Shown here: in pieces, positions 41,210 through 50,765 of the stretch | Position numbering within the stretch: the stretch's first letter is position 1 | Layout: each line of letters starts with the position of its first letter | DNA from: Conyzicola lurida | Lineage (GTDB): Bacteria > Actinomycetota > Actinomycetes > Actinomycetales > Microbacteriaceae | NCBI RefSeq assembly: GCF_014204935.1 | Contig: NZ_JACHMJ010000001.1 | Coordinates: forward strand, 1,116,001 to 1,180,000 | Direction: 5' to 3' | Length of the DNA: 64,000 nucleotides | Notes under the pieces: generated by a model | Told to the model about the DNA's origin: nothing | What the model saw: only the letters and a program-made list of their open reading frames with translations | Database searches by the model: none | Position numbers and translations under genes: made by a program

Positions 41210-43489
41210 ATGGAGGGTCCAGAAATCAAGTTCGCCGAAGCCGTTCTCGACAACGGCAAGTTCGGCACGCGCACCGTGCGCTTCGAAACCGGTCGTCTCG
41301 CACAGCAGGCCCAGGGCGCGATCGCGGCCTACCTCGACGAAGACACCATGCTGCTCAGCGCGACCAGCGCCGGCAAGCACCCCCGCGAGGGATTCGACTT
41401 CTTCCCCCTCACGGTGGACGTCGAAGAGCGCTCGTACGCGGCAGGCAAGATCCCCGGCTCGTTCTTCCGTCGCGAAGGCCGCCCGTCCACCGAGGCCATC
41501 CTCGTCTGCCGTCTCATCGACCGCCCCCTGCGTCCGACCTTCGTCGAAGGCCTGCGCAACGAGGTCCAGGTCGTCATCACCGTCCTGAGCATCGCTCCCG
41601 ACGAGTTCTACGACGCTCTCGCGATCAACGCCGCGTCGCTCTCCACGCAGATCTCCGGTCTCCCGTTCTACGGACCGATCGGCGGCATCCGCCTCGCCCT
41701 CATCAACGACCAGTGGGTCGCCTTCCCCAAGTACAGCCAGCTCGAAGACGCCGTCTTCGACCTGACCGTCGCGGGCCGCCTCATCACCAACGAGAACGGT
41801 GAAGAGGATGTCGCGATCATGATGGTCGAGGCAGAGGCAACCGAGAACAGCTGGGAGCTCATCAAGGCCGGCGCCACCAAGCCCGACGAGACCGTCGTCG
41901 CACAGGGCCTCGAGGCGTCCAAGCCGTTCCTCAAGCAGCTCATCAAGGCCCAGCTCGAGGTCGCAGCGCAGGCTGCCAAGCCGATCGCCGCGTACCCGGT
42001 CTTCCCGCCGTACCAGCAGGCCACCTACGACGCCGTCGCCGGATACTCCTACGACGAGCTCAAGGGCGTCTACCAGATCGCCGACAAGGTCGCCCGCCAG
42101 GACGCCGACGACGAGCTGAAGGACCGCGTCAAGGCGCACATCGCAGCAGAGATCGAAGCCGGCCGTCTCGACGCCAGCGCCACCTCGGAGATCTCCGCGG
42201 CGTACAAGTCCGTTTCCAAAAAGGTCATGCGCACCCGCGTGCTGACCGAGGGAATCCGCATCGACGGCCGTGGCCTGTCCGACATCCGTGCGCTCGACGC
42301 CGAGGTGCAGGTCATTCCCCGCGTCCACGGTTCGGCGATCTTCCAGCGCGGCGAGACCCAGATCCTGGGAGTCACCACGCTGAACATGCTCAAGATGGAG
42401 CAGCAGATCGACTCCCTCGCGCCGGTCACCAAGAAGCGCTACATGCACCACTACAACTTCCCGCCCTACTCGACCGGTGAAACCGGCCGCGTGGGTTCGC
42501 CGAAGCGTCGCGAGATCGGGCACGGCTTCCTCGCCGAGCGCGCCATCGCCCCGGTGCTGCCCGACCGCTCCGAGTTCCCCTACGCGATCCGCCAGGTGTC
42601 CGAGGCTCTCGGCTCCAACGGTTCGACGTCGATGGGTTCCGTCTGCGCCTCGACCCTGTCGCTGCTCAACGCCGGTGTGCCGCTGCGCGCACCCGTCGCG
42701 GGTATCGCCATGGGCCTCATCTCCGACGAGATCGACGGTGTGACGCGCTACGCGGCACTCACCGACATCCTCGGCGCTGAAGACGCTCTCGGCGACATGG
42801 ACTTCAAGGTCGCCGGTACCTCGGAGTTCGTCACCGCGATCCAGCTCGACACCAAGCTCGCCGGACTCCCGTCCTCCGTGCTCGATGGCGCGCTCAAGCA
42901 GGCCAAGGAGGCTCGCACCGCGATCCTCGCCGTGATCAACGCCGCTATCGACGCGCCGGACGAGATGGCGCCCACCGCGCCTCGCGTGATCTCGGTCCAG
43001 ATCCCGATCGACAAGATCGGCGAGCTGATCGGCCCGAAGGGCAAGACGATCAACCAGATCCAGGACGACACCGGAGCCGACATCTCGATCGAGGACGACG
43101 GAACCGTGTACATCGGTGCTGTCGACGGTCCGTCGGCCGAGGCCGCCCGTGCCGCCGTCAACGCGATCGCCAACCCGCTCAACCCCGAGGTCGGGGAGCG
43201 CTTCCTGGGAACGGTCGTCAAGATCGCGACCTTCGGTGCGTTCGTCTCGCTCACCCCGGGCAAGGACGGTCTGCTCCACATCAGCGAGGTGCGTAAGCTT
43301 GCCGGTGGAAAGCGTGTCGAGAACGTCGAAGACGTGCTCGCCGTCGGCCAGAAGATTCAGGTCGAAATCACCAAGATCGACGACCGCGGAAAGCTGTCGC
43401 TCGCTCCTGTCGAGGACGAGACCGTCGGTGGAGACACCGAGGGTAGCGCTGCCGCCAGCGAGGGCCCCGAGGCCCCCGCGGAAGGCTGA
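41210..43489 (+). CDS. pnp: Polyribonucleotide nucleotidyltransferase (PNPase)
   Basis: A 759-residue phosphorolytic 3'-5' exoribonuclease. It has two RNase PH-like domains (about residues 5-230 and 325-560; the active-site region includes [20 protein letters not shown]), an alpha-helical spacer, a KH domain ([20 protein letters not shown]) and an S1 domain ([15 protein letters not shown] with [10 protein letters not shown]). The C terminus is acidic and Glu/Ala-rich. ATG 41210 follows AGAGGAG, with the protein start typical of actinobacterial PNPases ([16 protein letters not shown]). A strong terminator follows. The longer in-frame start at 41090 lies in the leader and is rejected. Confidence 0.98.
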   Translation: MEGPEIKFAEAVLDNGKFGTRTVRFETGRLAQQAQGAIAAYLDEDTMLLSATSAGKHPREGFDFFPLTVDVEERSYAAGKIPGSFFRREGRPSTEAILVCRLIDRPLRPTFVEGLRNEVQVVITVLSIAPDEFYDALAINAASLSTQISGLPFYGPIGGIRLALINDQWVAFPKYSQLEDAVFDLTVAGRLITNENGEEDVAIMMVEAEATENSWELIKAGATKPDETVVAQGLEASKPFLKQLIKAQLEVAAQAAKPIAAYPVFPPYQQATYDAVAGYSYDELKGVYQIADKVARQDADDELKDRVKAHIAAEIEAGRLDASATSEISAAYKSVSKKVMRTRVLTEGIRIDGRGLSDIRALDAEVQVIPRVHGSAIFQRGETQILGVTTLNMLKMEQQIDSLAPVTKKRYMHHYNFPPYSTGETGRVGSPKRREIGHGFLAERAIAPVLPDRSEFPYAIRQVSEALGSNGSTSMGSVCASTLSLLNAGVPLRAPVAGIAMGLISDEIDGVTRYAALTDILGAEDALGDMDFKVAGTSEFVTAIQLDTKLAGLPSSVLDGALKQAKEARTAILAVINAAIDAPDEMAPTAPRVISVQIPIDKIGELIGPKGKTINQIQDDTGADISIEDDGTVYIGAVDGPSAEAARAAVNAIANPLNPEVGERFLGTVVKIATFGAFVSLTPGKDGLLHISEVRKLAGGKRVENVEDVLAVGQKIQVEITKIDDRGKLSLAPVEDETVGGDTEGSAAASEGPEAPAEG

Positions 43490-43543
43490 GTCGCCCGCAT
43501 AGATCTGCTCGAGGCCTCTCGCCAGGCGCTCGAGTAAGACGGA

Positions 43544-43580
43544 GAAGCCCCCACCGCAAGGTGGGGGCTTCTTTGCGTTT
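43544..43580 (+). terminator. Rho-independent terminator of pnp
   Basis: A perfect 12-bp stem GAAGCCCCCACC / GGTGGGGGCTTC with a GCAA tetraloop is followed by TTTGCGTTT. It is one of the clearest terminators in the window. Confidence 0.95.
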
Positions 43581-43714
43581 CGGGGTACAAGAAATCCCGC
43601 ACATATCCGGCAGAAGTCGGATCGGCTACGGGCTGATAACAATTGCCGTGTCGGCGCCGAAATGTCGGGGGCGCGCCATATTCTCGTGTCAAGACGAGCA
43701 AGGAGCGGGGCGAG

Positions 43715-44680
43715 ATGACGACAGCGATCGACACCGATCGACCGCAGGCGAGCGCACGCTCGCTGCACCGCCGGGTCGGACTCTCCGACCTCCACGTCTT
43801 CCCCCTCGCGATCAGCGGCAACGTGTTCGGCTGGACCTCCGACGTGATGGCGACCAACGGCGTCCTCGACGCCTACGCCGACGCGGGCGGCAATTTCGTC
43901 GACACCGCCGACTCCTACGCCGCGGGCCGCAGCGAGATCATGATCGGCAACTGGATGCGCGACCGGCGCAACCGTCCCGACATGGTCGTCGCGACGAAGG
44001 TCGGCAAGAGCGGCGACAACCCGGGCCTCTCCGCCCGCGCGGTGACCGCCTCCGTGCACGCCTCGCTCGAGCGCCTGCGCACCGGCTACATCGACCTCCT
44101 CTACCTGCACATCGACGACGACACCGTGCCGTTCGAAGAGACGCTCTTCGCCGTCGACGAACTCATCCGCGCCGGCAAGGTGCGGTACTTCGGCGGGTCC
44201 GACCACACAGGCAACCGCCTCATCGAGGCGCGCATCGCCGCGGCCCAGATGGGTCTCGCCCCGATGGTCGCGCTGCAGAACCACTACAACCTGCTGCACC
44301 GCACCGAGTACGAGGGCGATCTCGCCCGCGTCGCCGACCGTCAGGGACTCGGGGTCATGCCGCGGTTCGCCCTCGGCAGCGGGTTCCTCACCGGCAAGTA
44401 CCGCTCACGCGCCGACATCGCCAAGAACGAGCGCGGTGCCGAGGCGGCCAAGTACTTCAACCGGCGCGGTCTCCGCGTGCTCGCCTGCCTCGACCGCATC
44501 GCGGCCGCGCAGCAGAGCTCGCCCGGGTCGATCGCTCTGGCGTGGCTGCTCAGCAAGCCGCACGTGGTCGCGCCCGTCGCGTCGGCGAGTCACCCCGAGC
44601 AGGTCGCCGACCTCGTCGCCGCCGCCCGTGTGCAGCTCACCCGCACGCAGGTCGCCGAGCTCGACAAGGTCAGCGCGTAG
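43715..44680 (+). CDS. Aldo/keto reductase
   Basis: A 321-residue NADPH-dependent TIM-barrel reductase. The catalytic tetrad is visible: Asp and Tyr in FVDTADSYAAGRSE, Lys in VVATKVGK, and His in DLLYLHIDDD. The N-terminal hairpin and the AKR12/13-like C terminus (SPGSIALAWLLSKPHVVAPV) are complete. ATG 43715 has AAGGAG upstream. It stands alone, convergent with a small membrane protein gene. The substrate cannot be told. Confidence 0.93.
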   Translation: MTTAIDTDRPQASARSLHRRVGLSDLHVFPLAISGNVFGWTSDVMATNGVLDAYADAGGNFVDTADSYAAGRSEIMIGNWMRDRRNRPDMVVATKVGKSGDNPGLSARAVTASVHASLERLRTGYIDLLYLHIDDDTVPFEETLFAVDELIRAGKVRYFGGSDHTGNRLIEARIAAAQMGLAPMVALQNHYNLLHRTEYEGDLARVADRQGLGVMPRFALGSGFLTGKYRSRADIAKNERGAEAAKYFNRRGLRVLACLDRIAAAQQSSPGSIALAWLLSKPHVVAPVASASHPEQVADLVAAARVQLTRTQVAELDKVSA

Positions 44681-44693
44681 CGGGCTCCGGCCT

Positions 44694-45023
44694 CTAGATG
44701 AAGCCGGGGATGGTCAGCCATCCGATCGACGCCAGGATCACGATCGCGTTGGCGATCGCCGCGATCACGGTGAGCAGCTTGCGCCCGCGGCCTCCGGCGA
44801 CGAGCGTGATGACGAGCACCACCTCGAGCACCACGGCGATCGTCAGGATGCCGAGCGGCAGGGCGACGAAGAAGGTCAGACCGAGGGCGATCGAGAAGAC
44901 GAGCTCGAGCACGGCGAGCAGCGTGTTGCTGCCGCGGCTGCGCAGGCGCTGGATGCCGTCGACGATGGCGAGGACCGCGGTGACGGCAATCAGCACGTTG
45001 AGCACGGAGAGTGTGAAGGTCAT
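44694..45023 (-). CDS. Small hydrophobic membrane protein
   Basis: A 109-residue protein with four predicted helices (LSVLNVLIAVTAVLAIV, LLAVLELVFSIALGLTFFVA, LTIAVVLEVVLVITLVAG and TVIAAIANAIVILASIGWL). I know no family name. ATG 45023 is chosen; a longer frame would run through the divergent pepR promoter. Confidence 0.75.
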   Translation of the reverse strand: MTFTLSVLNVLIAVTAVLAIVDGIQRLRSRGSNTLLAVLELVFSIALGLTFFVALPLGILTIAVVLEVVLVITLVAGGRGRKLLTVIAAIANAIVILASIGWLTIPGFI

Positions 45024-45110
45024 GGTGTGGCCTTTCCGGGGGAGTCGGGTAGGGCACAAGGGTAGCGGCAATAGTGGCGGCCCCGTCGCCATAAAGTAGG
45101 CTCGACGGTG

Positions 45111-46469
45111 ATGACCGGCGCAGTGCAGTTACCCCTCGACCTGGCAGAACTCTCTTTCACCGCAACCGGCGATTCGCTCGTGCGGCGCAGTGTGCTGCCG
45201 AGCGGTGTGCGCATCCTCAGCGAACGCGTGCCCGGCGCGCGCAGCGCCACGATCGGCTACTGGGTCGCCGTCGGTTCCCGCGACGAGACGCCCTCTACCT
45301 ACGGCTCGACCCATTTCCTGGAGCACCTGCTCTTCAAGGGCACCACCACGCGCACCGCCCTCGACATCGCGGTGAGCTTCGACGCCGTCGGCGGCGACCA
45401 CAACGCCATGACGGCGAAGGAATACACCTGCTACTACGCGAAGATCCGCGACCAGGATCTTCCGATGGCCATCGACGTCATCTCCGACATGCTCACGTCG
45501 TCGCTGCTCGACCGCGACGAGTTCGAGACGGAGCGCGGCGTGATCCTCGAAGAACTCGCCATGGCCGACGACGACCCGGGCGATGTCACCAGCGAGCGCT
45601 TCTTCGAGGCGGTGCTGGGCGACCACGCCCTCGGCCGTCCCATCGGCGGTAGCCCCGAGACGATCCAGGCCGTGAGCCGCGACGCCGTCTGGGACCACTA
45701 CCGCGCCAACTACCGCGCGCAGGACCTCGTGATCACCGTCGCGGGAGCCGTCGACCACGACGAGCTCGTCGCCGGCGTCACCGCTGCCCTGCGCCGCGCC
45801 GAGTGGAACCTCGACGCCGCCGCGACGCCCGTCTCGCGCCGCAACGCGAGCGGTGACCTGATCGAACGCGGCAGCCCGCTCGTCGTCGTCCAGCGCCCCA
45901 TCGAGCAGGCCAACATCCTCCTCGGGGTCGAGGGCCTCGCGGCATCCGACCCTCGCCGGTCGACGCTCGCCGTCCTCAACTCGGTTCTGGGCGGCGGCAT
46001 GTCCAGCCGCCTGTTCCAGGAGATCCGCGAGAAGCGCGGCCTGGCCTACTCCGTCTACTCGTTCTCGCCCAGCTACTCCGACGCCGGCCTCTTCGGCATC
46101 TACGCGGGGTGCTCGCCGTCGAAGATCGGGCAGGTGACCGAGCTCATGCTCAACGAGTTCCACTCGCTCGCCGCCACCGGCGTCACCGCCGACGAGCTGC
46201 GCCGCGCGAACGGGCAGTTGAGCGGTGCGTCGGCCCTCGCCCTCGAAGATTCCGATACCCGGATGTCGCGGCTGGGGCGTGCGGAACTGACCATGGGCGA
46301 GTACGTCGACCTCGACGAATCGCTCCGACGTCTCGACCTGGTGACCGCGGACGGTATCCGTGAACTCGCCGAAGAACTCGTGTCGCGGCCGCTCTCGGTG
46401 GCCGCGGTGGGCACCATTGACGAGAACGCCTTCGAGGGCCTCACGGAAGTGCCCGCACCGGCAGCGTAG
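45111..46469 (+). CDS. pepR: M16 family zinc processing peptidase (PepR-like)
   Basis: A 452-residue insulinase-family peptidase related to mitochondrial processing peptidase. The inverted zinc motif HFLEH (H68, E71, H72) and the third ligand region ERGVILEELAMADD are intact, and the C-terminal half has the NSVLGGGMSSRLFQEIREKR and GLAYSVYSF segments. The gene follows pnp in actinobacteria including M. tuberculosis (Rv2782c). TAGGCT (45097-45102) lies 8 nt before ATG 45111 and 5 nt before GTG 45108, so the transcript is probably leaderless with the start at one of these. Confidence 0.95.
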   Translation: MTGAVQLPLDLAELSFTATGDSLVRRSVLPSGVRILSERVPGARSATIGYWVAVGSRDETPSTYGSTHFLEHLLFKGTTTRTALDIAVSFDAVGGDHNAMTAKEYTCYYAKIRDQDLPMAIDVISDMLTSSLLDRDEFETERGVILEELAMADDDPGDVTSERFFEAVLGDHALGRPIGGSPETIQAVSRDAVWDHYRANYRAQDLVITVAGAVDHDELVAGVTAALRRAEWNLDAAATPVSRRNASGDLIERGSPLVVVQRPIEQANILLGVEGLAASDPRRSTLAVLNSVLGGGMSSRLFQEIREKRGLAYSVYSFSPSYSDAGLFGIYAGCSPSKIGQVTELMLNEFHSLAATGVTADELRRANGQLSGASALALEDSDTRMSRLGRAELTMGEYVDLDESLRRLDLVTADGIRELAEELVSRPLSVAAVGTIDENAFEGLTEVPAPAA

Positions 46470-46504
46470 ACAGACAACGCGAAGACGAACAACGGGGATC
46501 AGCT

Positions 46505-47107
46505 ATGTCGCACTTCATCTACCTCGTCCGCCACGGCGAGCAACAGGATGCCGAATACGGACTGCCCGACGGACCCCTGTCTCCGCGCGGCCGGCGCCAG
46601 GCGCAGGCCATTGCAGAGCGGCTGAGCGGGGTGCCGTTCACCGGCGCCTGGCACTCGCCCCTGCAGCGCGCGGCCGAGACCGCCAAGATCATGCAGGAGC
46701 GTATGCCCGCGATCGACTCGCAGCCGTCGGCGCTGCTGTTCGACTGCTACCCGAGCGGCCCGACGCCCGACATGCCGCGGTCGTTCGAATCGTTCTTCGG
46801 CGGCGTGACCGAGGAGGAGATCGACGCGGGCCAGGCGCAGATGGCCGACGCCACCGCCGAGTTCCTCGCGCCTGCGCCCGGCGACCGCCACGACCTGCTC
46901 GTGACCCACAACTTCGTCATCGGCTGGTTCGTGCGCGAGGTGCTCGACGCCCCCAACTGGCGCTGGCTCGGCATCAACCAGGCCAACTGCGGACTGACGA
47001 TCATCCGCGTGCGCACGGCGAAGCCGCCGGTGCTCGTGACCCACAACGACCTCGGCCACCTGCCGGTCGAGCTGCGCACGGGAATGCCCGACGACTGGCC
47101 GGTGTAG
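46505..47107 (+). CDS. Histidine phosphatase family protein
   Basis: A 200-residue protein of the phosphoglycerate mutase-like superfamily. The RHG motif (YLVRHGEQ, residues 9-11), the second arginine region (HSPLQRAAETA) and the late histidine (LLVTHNFVIGWFVREVL) are intact. It probably dephosphorylates a small metabolite. GGGGATCAGCT precedes the ATG. It follows pepR by 35 bp on the same strand and may be co-transcribed with it. Confidence 0.92.
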   Translation: MSHFIYLVRHGEQQDAEYGLPDGPLSPRGRRQAQAIAERLSGVPFTGAWHSPLQRAAETAKIMQERMPAIDSQPSALLFDCYPSGPTPDMPRSFESFFGGVTEEEIDAGQAQMADATAEFLAPAPGDRHDLLVTHNFVIGWFVREVLDAPNWRWLGINQANCGLTIIRVRTAKPPVLVTHNDLGHLPVELRTGMPDDWPV

Positions 47108-47120
47108 CCCGCAACACGGA

Positions 47121-47172
47121 TTGAGCTTGTCGAAATCTGAGCTCGTCCAAATCCTGGTTTCGACAGGCTCAA
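47121..47172. repeat. REP-like intergenic inverted repeat (TTGAGCNTGTCGAAA family)
   Basis: The left arm TTGAGCTTGTCGAAA (47121-47135) and right arm TTTCGACAGGCTCAA (47158-47172) form an imperfect palindrome around a 22-nt loop. The right arm runs over the stop codon of the convergent GNAT gene. Relatives of the same word occur at 50235-50254 and in the rnj terminator (54030-54080), so this is a dispersed repeat that doubles as a bidirectional terminator. Confidence 0.75.
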
Positions 47173-47663
47173 CCCGCCGAGAGCCGCTTCGCGTACCAGT
47201 GCGTGGCGTTCGGGTTGTCGTTGTACGGCTCGACGCTCTCGAAGCCCGAGGAACGGTACAGGCCGCCGGCCGCCTCGAGGCTGGCGTTCGTGTCGAGCAC
47301 GAGCTCGTCCGCGCCGAATCCGCGGGCGCGCTGCTCGAGCTCGGCGAGGAGCGCGCGACCCAGGCCGAGTCCGCGCGTGTGCGGCTGCAGCCACAGGTGC
47401 TTGACCTCGTAGCGCACCGCGCCGTCGGTCGAGTCCCCGATGCGGCGGATACCGCCACAGCCGACATCCGCCGCCTCTCCGGCCAGGTCCTCGCCCTCGA
47501 CGACGAGGAACACACCCCGCGGCGGTACGAACTGCTCGGGCGTGGGGAAGGTCGTGCGGTAGCCGTGCTCGCCGGTGAAACCCAGCTCACGGCTGTGGAA
47601 GTACTCGGTCAGCAGCGCGTGAGCCGCGGCATCCGTCGTCGCTGTTTCTCGCCAAGTCGCCAT
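47169..47663 (-). CDS. GNAT family N-acetyltransferase
   Basis: A 164-residue acetyltransferase. Motif A (LQPHTRGLGLGRALLAELEQRA) with the Q/RxxGxG/A acetyl-CoA loop and motif B (NASLEAAGGLYRSSGFESV) are present. The acceptor is unknown. TACGCT lies 6 nt before the ATG on the minus strand, indicating a leaderless transcript. Its stop codon lies within a REP-like repeat, so the last residues (LSAG) are partly encoded by the repeat. Confidence 0.92.
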   Translation of the reverse strand: MATWRETATTDAAAHALLTEYFHSRELGFTGEHGYRTTFPTPEQFVPPRGVFLVVEGEDLAGEAADVGCGGIRRIGDSTDGAVRYEVKHLWLQPHTRGLGLGRALLAELEQRARGFGADELVLDTNASLEAAGGLYRSSGFESVEPYNDNPNATHWYAKRLSAG

Positions 47664-47715
47664 GCAACCAGCGTAATCGGGCGGGGGAGCCCTGGTTGCT
47701 TGGTAGATTCGAACC

Positions 47716-48462
47716 ATGACTACGAAGGTCGCCGTCGTCGGCGCATCCGGCACCATGGGGCGACTCGTCTCCCGTCTCGTCGAAGAATCGGACGAGTTCG
47801 AGCTCGTCGCCTCGCTGGGGTCGAAAGATCCGCTCAGCGACATGCTCGGCGCCGACGTCGTGGTGGACGTGACGCTGCCCGCGGTCTCGCAGAGCGTCGT
47901 CGACTTCGCGGTCGCCAACGGCCTCAACGTGCTCGTCGGCACGTCCGGCTGGTCGAGCGCGCGCATCGTCTCGCTCGAGCACCTCGTCGCCGACCTGCCC
48001 GACGTCGGAGTGGTCATCATCCCCAACTTCTCCATCGGCTCGGTGCTCGCGACCTCGTTCGCCGCCCTCGCCGCCCGGTTCTACGAGTCGATCGAGATCA
48101 TCGAGGCGCACAAGTCGTCGAAGATCGACTCGCCCAGCGGCACCGCCGTGCGCACCGCCGAGCTGATCGGCAAGGCCCGGGCCGCGATCGGCCCGGTCAT
48201 CGCGCCGCACGCCGACCAGCGCGCCCGCGGCCAGCAGGTCGCCAGCGTGCCGATCCACAGCCTGCGCATGCAGGGCGTCGTCGCCAAGCAGGACGTCATC
48301 TTCGGCGGAACCGGGGAGACGCTCACCCTGAGCCACGAGACGCTGTCGTCGACGTCGTACGAGTCGGGCATCCTGCTCGCTCTCGCGGCGGCCCGCACCG
48401 CGACGGGCGTCACGGTCGGCCTCGACAAGATCATCGACCTCGCGCCGCCGACCTCGTCATGA
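47716..48462 (+). CDS. dapB: 4-hydroxy-tetrahydrodipicolinate reductase
   Basis: A 248-residue reductase that makes tetrahydrodipicolinate, the precursor of lysine and meso-diaminopimelate. The NAD(P)H loop VAVVGASGTMGRLV and the catalytic EAHKSSKIDSPSGTA (H132, K136) are intact. TAGATT lies 6 nt before the ATG (leaderless). The stop overlaps the next gene's start (ATGA). The position between pepR and dapA follows the actinobacterial order. Confidence 0.97.
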   Translation: MTTKVAVVGASGTMGRLVSRLVEESDEFELVASLGSKDPLSDMLGADVVVDVTLPAVSQSVVDFAVANGLNVLVGTSGWSSARIVSLEHLVADLPDVGVVIIPNFSIGSVLATSFAALAARFYESIEIIEAHKSSKIDSPSGTAVRTAELIGKARAAIGPVIAPHADQRARGQQVASVPIHSLRMQGVVAKQDVIFGGTGETLTLSHETLSSTSYESGILLALAAARTATGVTVGLDKIIDLAPPTSS

Positions 48463-48905
48463 GAGCCCGCGTCGCCGCCATCGCGATGGCGGTCATCCTC
48501 GTCATCTACCTGGTCTTCGTGGTGCAGTACTCGTTCGTGCTGATCGGCACCGGTGTCGGCGTCGCGGTCGCCATGGGCATCGCGCTGCTCGTGCTGCCGC
48601 TCATCGGCGCCTGGCTGCTCTGGCGCGAGATCCACTTCGTGCTGCGCGGCGAACGGCTCGTGCGCATCCTGGGCGCGGCGGGCGAGCTGCCGGTCGACGA
48701 CCTGCCCCGCCTGCCGAGCGGCCGCGCGGTCGCCGAGGCGGCCGACGCCCAGTTCCCGGCCTACAAGGCGGCCGTCGAGGCGGATCCGGGCTCGTGGCGC
48801 GCCTGGGTGCTGCTCGGCCTCGCCTACGACGCCAGCGGCGACCACGCGCGTGCCCGCTGGGCGACGCGCGAGGCCATCAAGCTGGAGCGCGTCAGCGCCA
48901 GATAG
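48459..48905 (+). CDS. Membrane protein with TPR-like C terminus
   Basis: A 148-residue protein with two membrane helices (AIAMAVILVIYLVFVVQYSF, GVGVAVAMGIALLVLPLIGA) and a soluble domain ending in SWRAWVLLGLAYDASGDHARARWATREAI, one TPR-like helical hairpin. A similar small membrane gene follows dapB in M. tuberculosis (Rv2772c), so its partnership with dapB is conserved. Its role is unknown. The 3' end overlaps the convergent TIGR01777 gene by 14 bp. Confidence 0.82.
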   Translation: MRARVAAIAMAVILVIYLVFVVQYSFVLIGTGVGVAVAMGIALLVLPLIGAWLLWREIHFVLRGERLVRILGAAGELPVDDLPRLPSGRAVAEAADAQFPAYKAAVEADPGSWRAWVLLGLAYDASGDHARARWATREAIKLERVSAR

Positions 48906-49776
48906 CACCGATCGCGGCCTCGACCGTCGGGTAGCGGAACTCGAACCCGTCGGCGACGAGCTTCTCGGGCACCATCTTCTGGCTCGCGAGCAGCAGTTCG
49001 CGACCGGGCTCGCGCATGGCGAGCTGCACGATCGGCTCGGGGATCGCCCACGGGTGCCAGCGGTGCATGGCGTCCGCGAGCGACGTGGTGACCGTCTCCG
49101 CGCTCGCGGGCGTCGGGCCGGCGAGATTGACGGGGCCGCTGAGTGTCGAGGTGAGCAGGTGACGCACGGCGGCGGCCTCGTCGTACAGGCTGATCCACGG
49201 CCAGAACTGCGAACCAGCGCCGATGGTGGCGCCGAGGCCGAGCTTGGTGAGCAGCCCGAGCGGGGTGAACGCCCCGCCCTGGCCGACGACGACGCCCGTG
49301 CGGAAGGTGACCACGCGGCTGGAGTGCACGGCGAGGTTCGCCGCCTGCTCCCACGCGTCGGTCACGTCGGCGAGGAAGCCCGAGCCCCGGGACGACTGCT
49401 CGGTCAGGGTCTCGCCCGGGCGGTCGCCGTAGTAGCCGACGGCGGAGGCGTTGAGGAAGGCCGCGGGCGGGTCCTCCGAACTCACGATCGCGTCGGCGAG
49501 TGTGCGGGTCGCGTCGATGCGCGAGCGGAGGATCTCGCGCTTGTAGCCGGGGGTCCAGGGCAGCCGTCCGATGGACGCGCCGGAGAAGTTGACGACCGCG
49601 TCGACCGAGGCGATGAGCCCGGGGTCGACGACGCCCGCGGTGGGGTACCAGCGGTACTCGTCGGAGGCCTGTCGCTCGCGGCGCACGAGCTTGAGCACGT
49701 CGTGCCCGTCGGCCTCGAGCTGGCTCACCAGTTCGGAGCCGATCAGTCCGCCGGCGCCGGAGATCAGGACGCGCAT
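48892..49776 (-). CDS. TIGR01777 family NAD-dependent epimerase-like protein
   Basis: A 294-residue extended SDR of the YfcH/SulA-like TIGR01777 family. The loop LISGAGGLIGSELVSQL, the N-terminal VDAVVNFSGASIGRLPW, SAVGYYGDRP and the C-terminal DUF1731 segment (MREPGRELLLASQKMVPEKL) are complete. The reaction is not known. The ATG overlaps the OsmC-family stop by one base (TGATG), suggesting coupling. Confidence 0.93.
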   Translation of the reverse strand: MRVLISGAGGLIGSELVSQLEADGHDVLKLVRRERQASDEYRWYPTAGVVDPGLIASVDAVVNFSGASIGRLPWTPGYKREILRSRIDATRTLADAIVSSEDPPAAFLNASAVGYYGDRPGETLTEQSSRGSGFLADVTDAWEQAANLAVHSSRVVTFRTGVVVGQGGAFTPLGLLTKLGLGATIGAGSQFWPWISLYDEAAAVRHLLTSTLSGPVNLAGPTPASAETVTTSLADAMHRWHPWAIPEPIVQLAMREPGRELLLASQKMVPEKLVADGFEFRYPTVEAAIGAIWR

Positions 49777-50201
49777 CAGGCGAGGCTCGCTTCGAGGGTG
49801 ATCGGAATTCCCGCGAGAGCACGCGACACCGGGCAGTTCTCCTTGGCCTCGGCGGCGAGGCGCTCGAAGTCCTCCTCGCTGATGCCCGGTACCTTGGCGC
49901 TCACCAGCAGGTGGCTGCCGGTGATGCCGGTGCCCGGGTCGAACGTGACGGCGGCGGTGACCTGCAGGCTCTCGGGGGCGTGTCCGGCCTCGGCGAGACC
50001 GTTGGCGAACGCCATCGAGAAACAGGCGGAGTGGGCCGCGCCGAGCAGCTCCTCCGGGTTGGTCTTACCCTGGACGCCCTGCGAGCGTGCGGCCCAGGAG
50101 ACCGGAAACTCCGCGGCATCCGAAGAATCGAGCGACGTGGTACCCGATCCGCTCGGCAGATCGCCGAACCACAGGGTTGTTGCTTCGCTGGTGACTGACA
50201 T
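49776..50201 (-). CDS. OsmC family peroxiredoxin
   Basis: A 141-residue OsmC/Ohr-fold protein. It has LLGAAHSACFSMAFANGL with the first active cysteine and ENCPVSRALAG with the second; together they reduce organic hydroperoxides. The SQGVQGKTNPEELLGAAHSAC context is typical of OsmC rather than Ohr. ATG 50201 has AGGGAGAATTCC upstream. The epimerase-like gene is coupled downstream. Confidence 0.93.
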   Translation of the reverse strand: MSVTSEATTLWFGDLPSGSGTTSLDSSDAAEFPVSWAARSQGVQGKTNPEELLGAAHSACFSMAFANGLAEAGHAPESLQVTAAVTFDPGTGITGSHLLVSAKVPGISEEDFERLAAEAKENCPVSRALAGIPITLEASLA

Positions 50202-50234
50202 GGAATTCTCCCTTTCGTCAGTCCTCACCCTATT

Positions 50235-50254
50235 CGCTGAGCCTGTGTCGAAAC
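50235..50254. repeat. Partial REP-like word
   Basis: GCTGAGCCTGTGTCGAAACT is close to one arm (GAGCCTGTCGAAAC) of the dispersed inverted repeat at 47121-47172, with one inserted TG. It lies between the OsmC and DUF4395 genes and has no second arm. Confidence 0.5.
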
Positions 50255-50267
50255 TAGGCGGCCCGCG

Positions 50268-50756
50268 TCAGGCGCGGATGACCCGCGCCCGCACGAGCAG
50301 CAAGTACAGCTGGCACCCGAGGCAGTAGGCGAACACCGAGTTGAGGAACGCGGCGACGAAGGCGGCACTCGCGGCGACCACCAGGCCGAACGGCACCCCG
50401 GCGAGGTGCAGCACGACCCCGGTCAGCGACACGGCGAAGCCGACGCCCTGCGCGAAAGTGGGAGGGGCCGTGTCCTCGAGTTCGGCGGGCGGTGCGAGCC
50501 GCGGGCGTACGAGAGTCCGGAAGAGCCATCCGTACGGATGCCGCGCGACACCCGCGAACGCACCCCAGGCGAAGAGCGCGGTGAGCACGACGAAGAGCAG
50601 GAAGGCGGGCTCGGTGGCCCGGTCGGCGAGCGACGACGGAGGAGCGGCGGCGGTGCCGAGCGCCAGGCCGATCACGACGAGGAGGAGCACGGCGGTGATG
50701 CCGGCGCTCACGCGGGGTCCGCGCGGGTCGATCCGGGCGGGGCGGGTGGTGGACAT
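50268..50756 (-). CDS. DUF4395 domain membrane protein
   Basis: A 162-residue protein with four membrane helices. The conserved N-terminal IDPRGPRVSAGITAVLL and the C-terminal NSVFAYCLGCQLYLLLVR carry the CxxC typical of DUF4395. Such proteins are repeatedly found beside thioredoxin-like genes, as here (9 bp downstream of one). The pair may form a membrane thiol-redox or sulfur-transfer unit. Confidence 0.9.
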   Translation of the reverse strand: MSTTRPARIDPRGPRVSAGITAVLLLVVIGLALGTAAAPPSSLADRATEPAFLLFVVLTALFAWGAFAGVARHPYGWLFRTLVRPRLAPPAELEDTAPPTFAQGVGFAVSLTGVVLHLAGVPFGLVVAASAAFVAAFLNSVFAYCLGCQLYLLLVRARVIRA

Positions 50757-50765
50757 CGTTTCTCC

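Noticed and set aside
40346-44299. A 1317-codon minus-strand frame across the MFS, pnp and aldo/keto reductase genes
   Set aside because: It is antisense to three well-supported genes, crosses their terminators and promoters, and has no recognisable domain.
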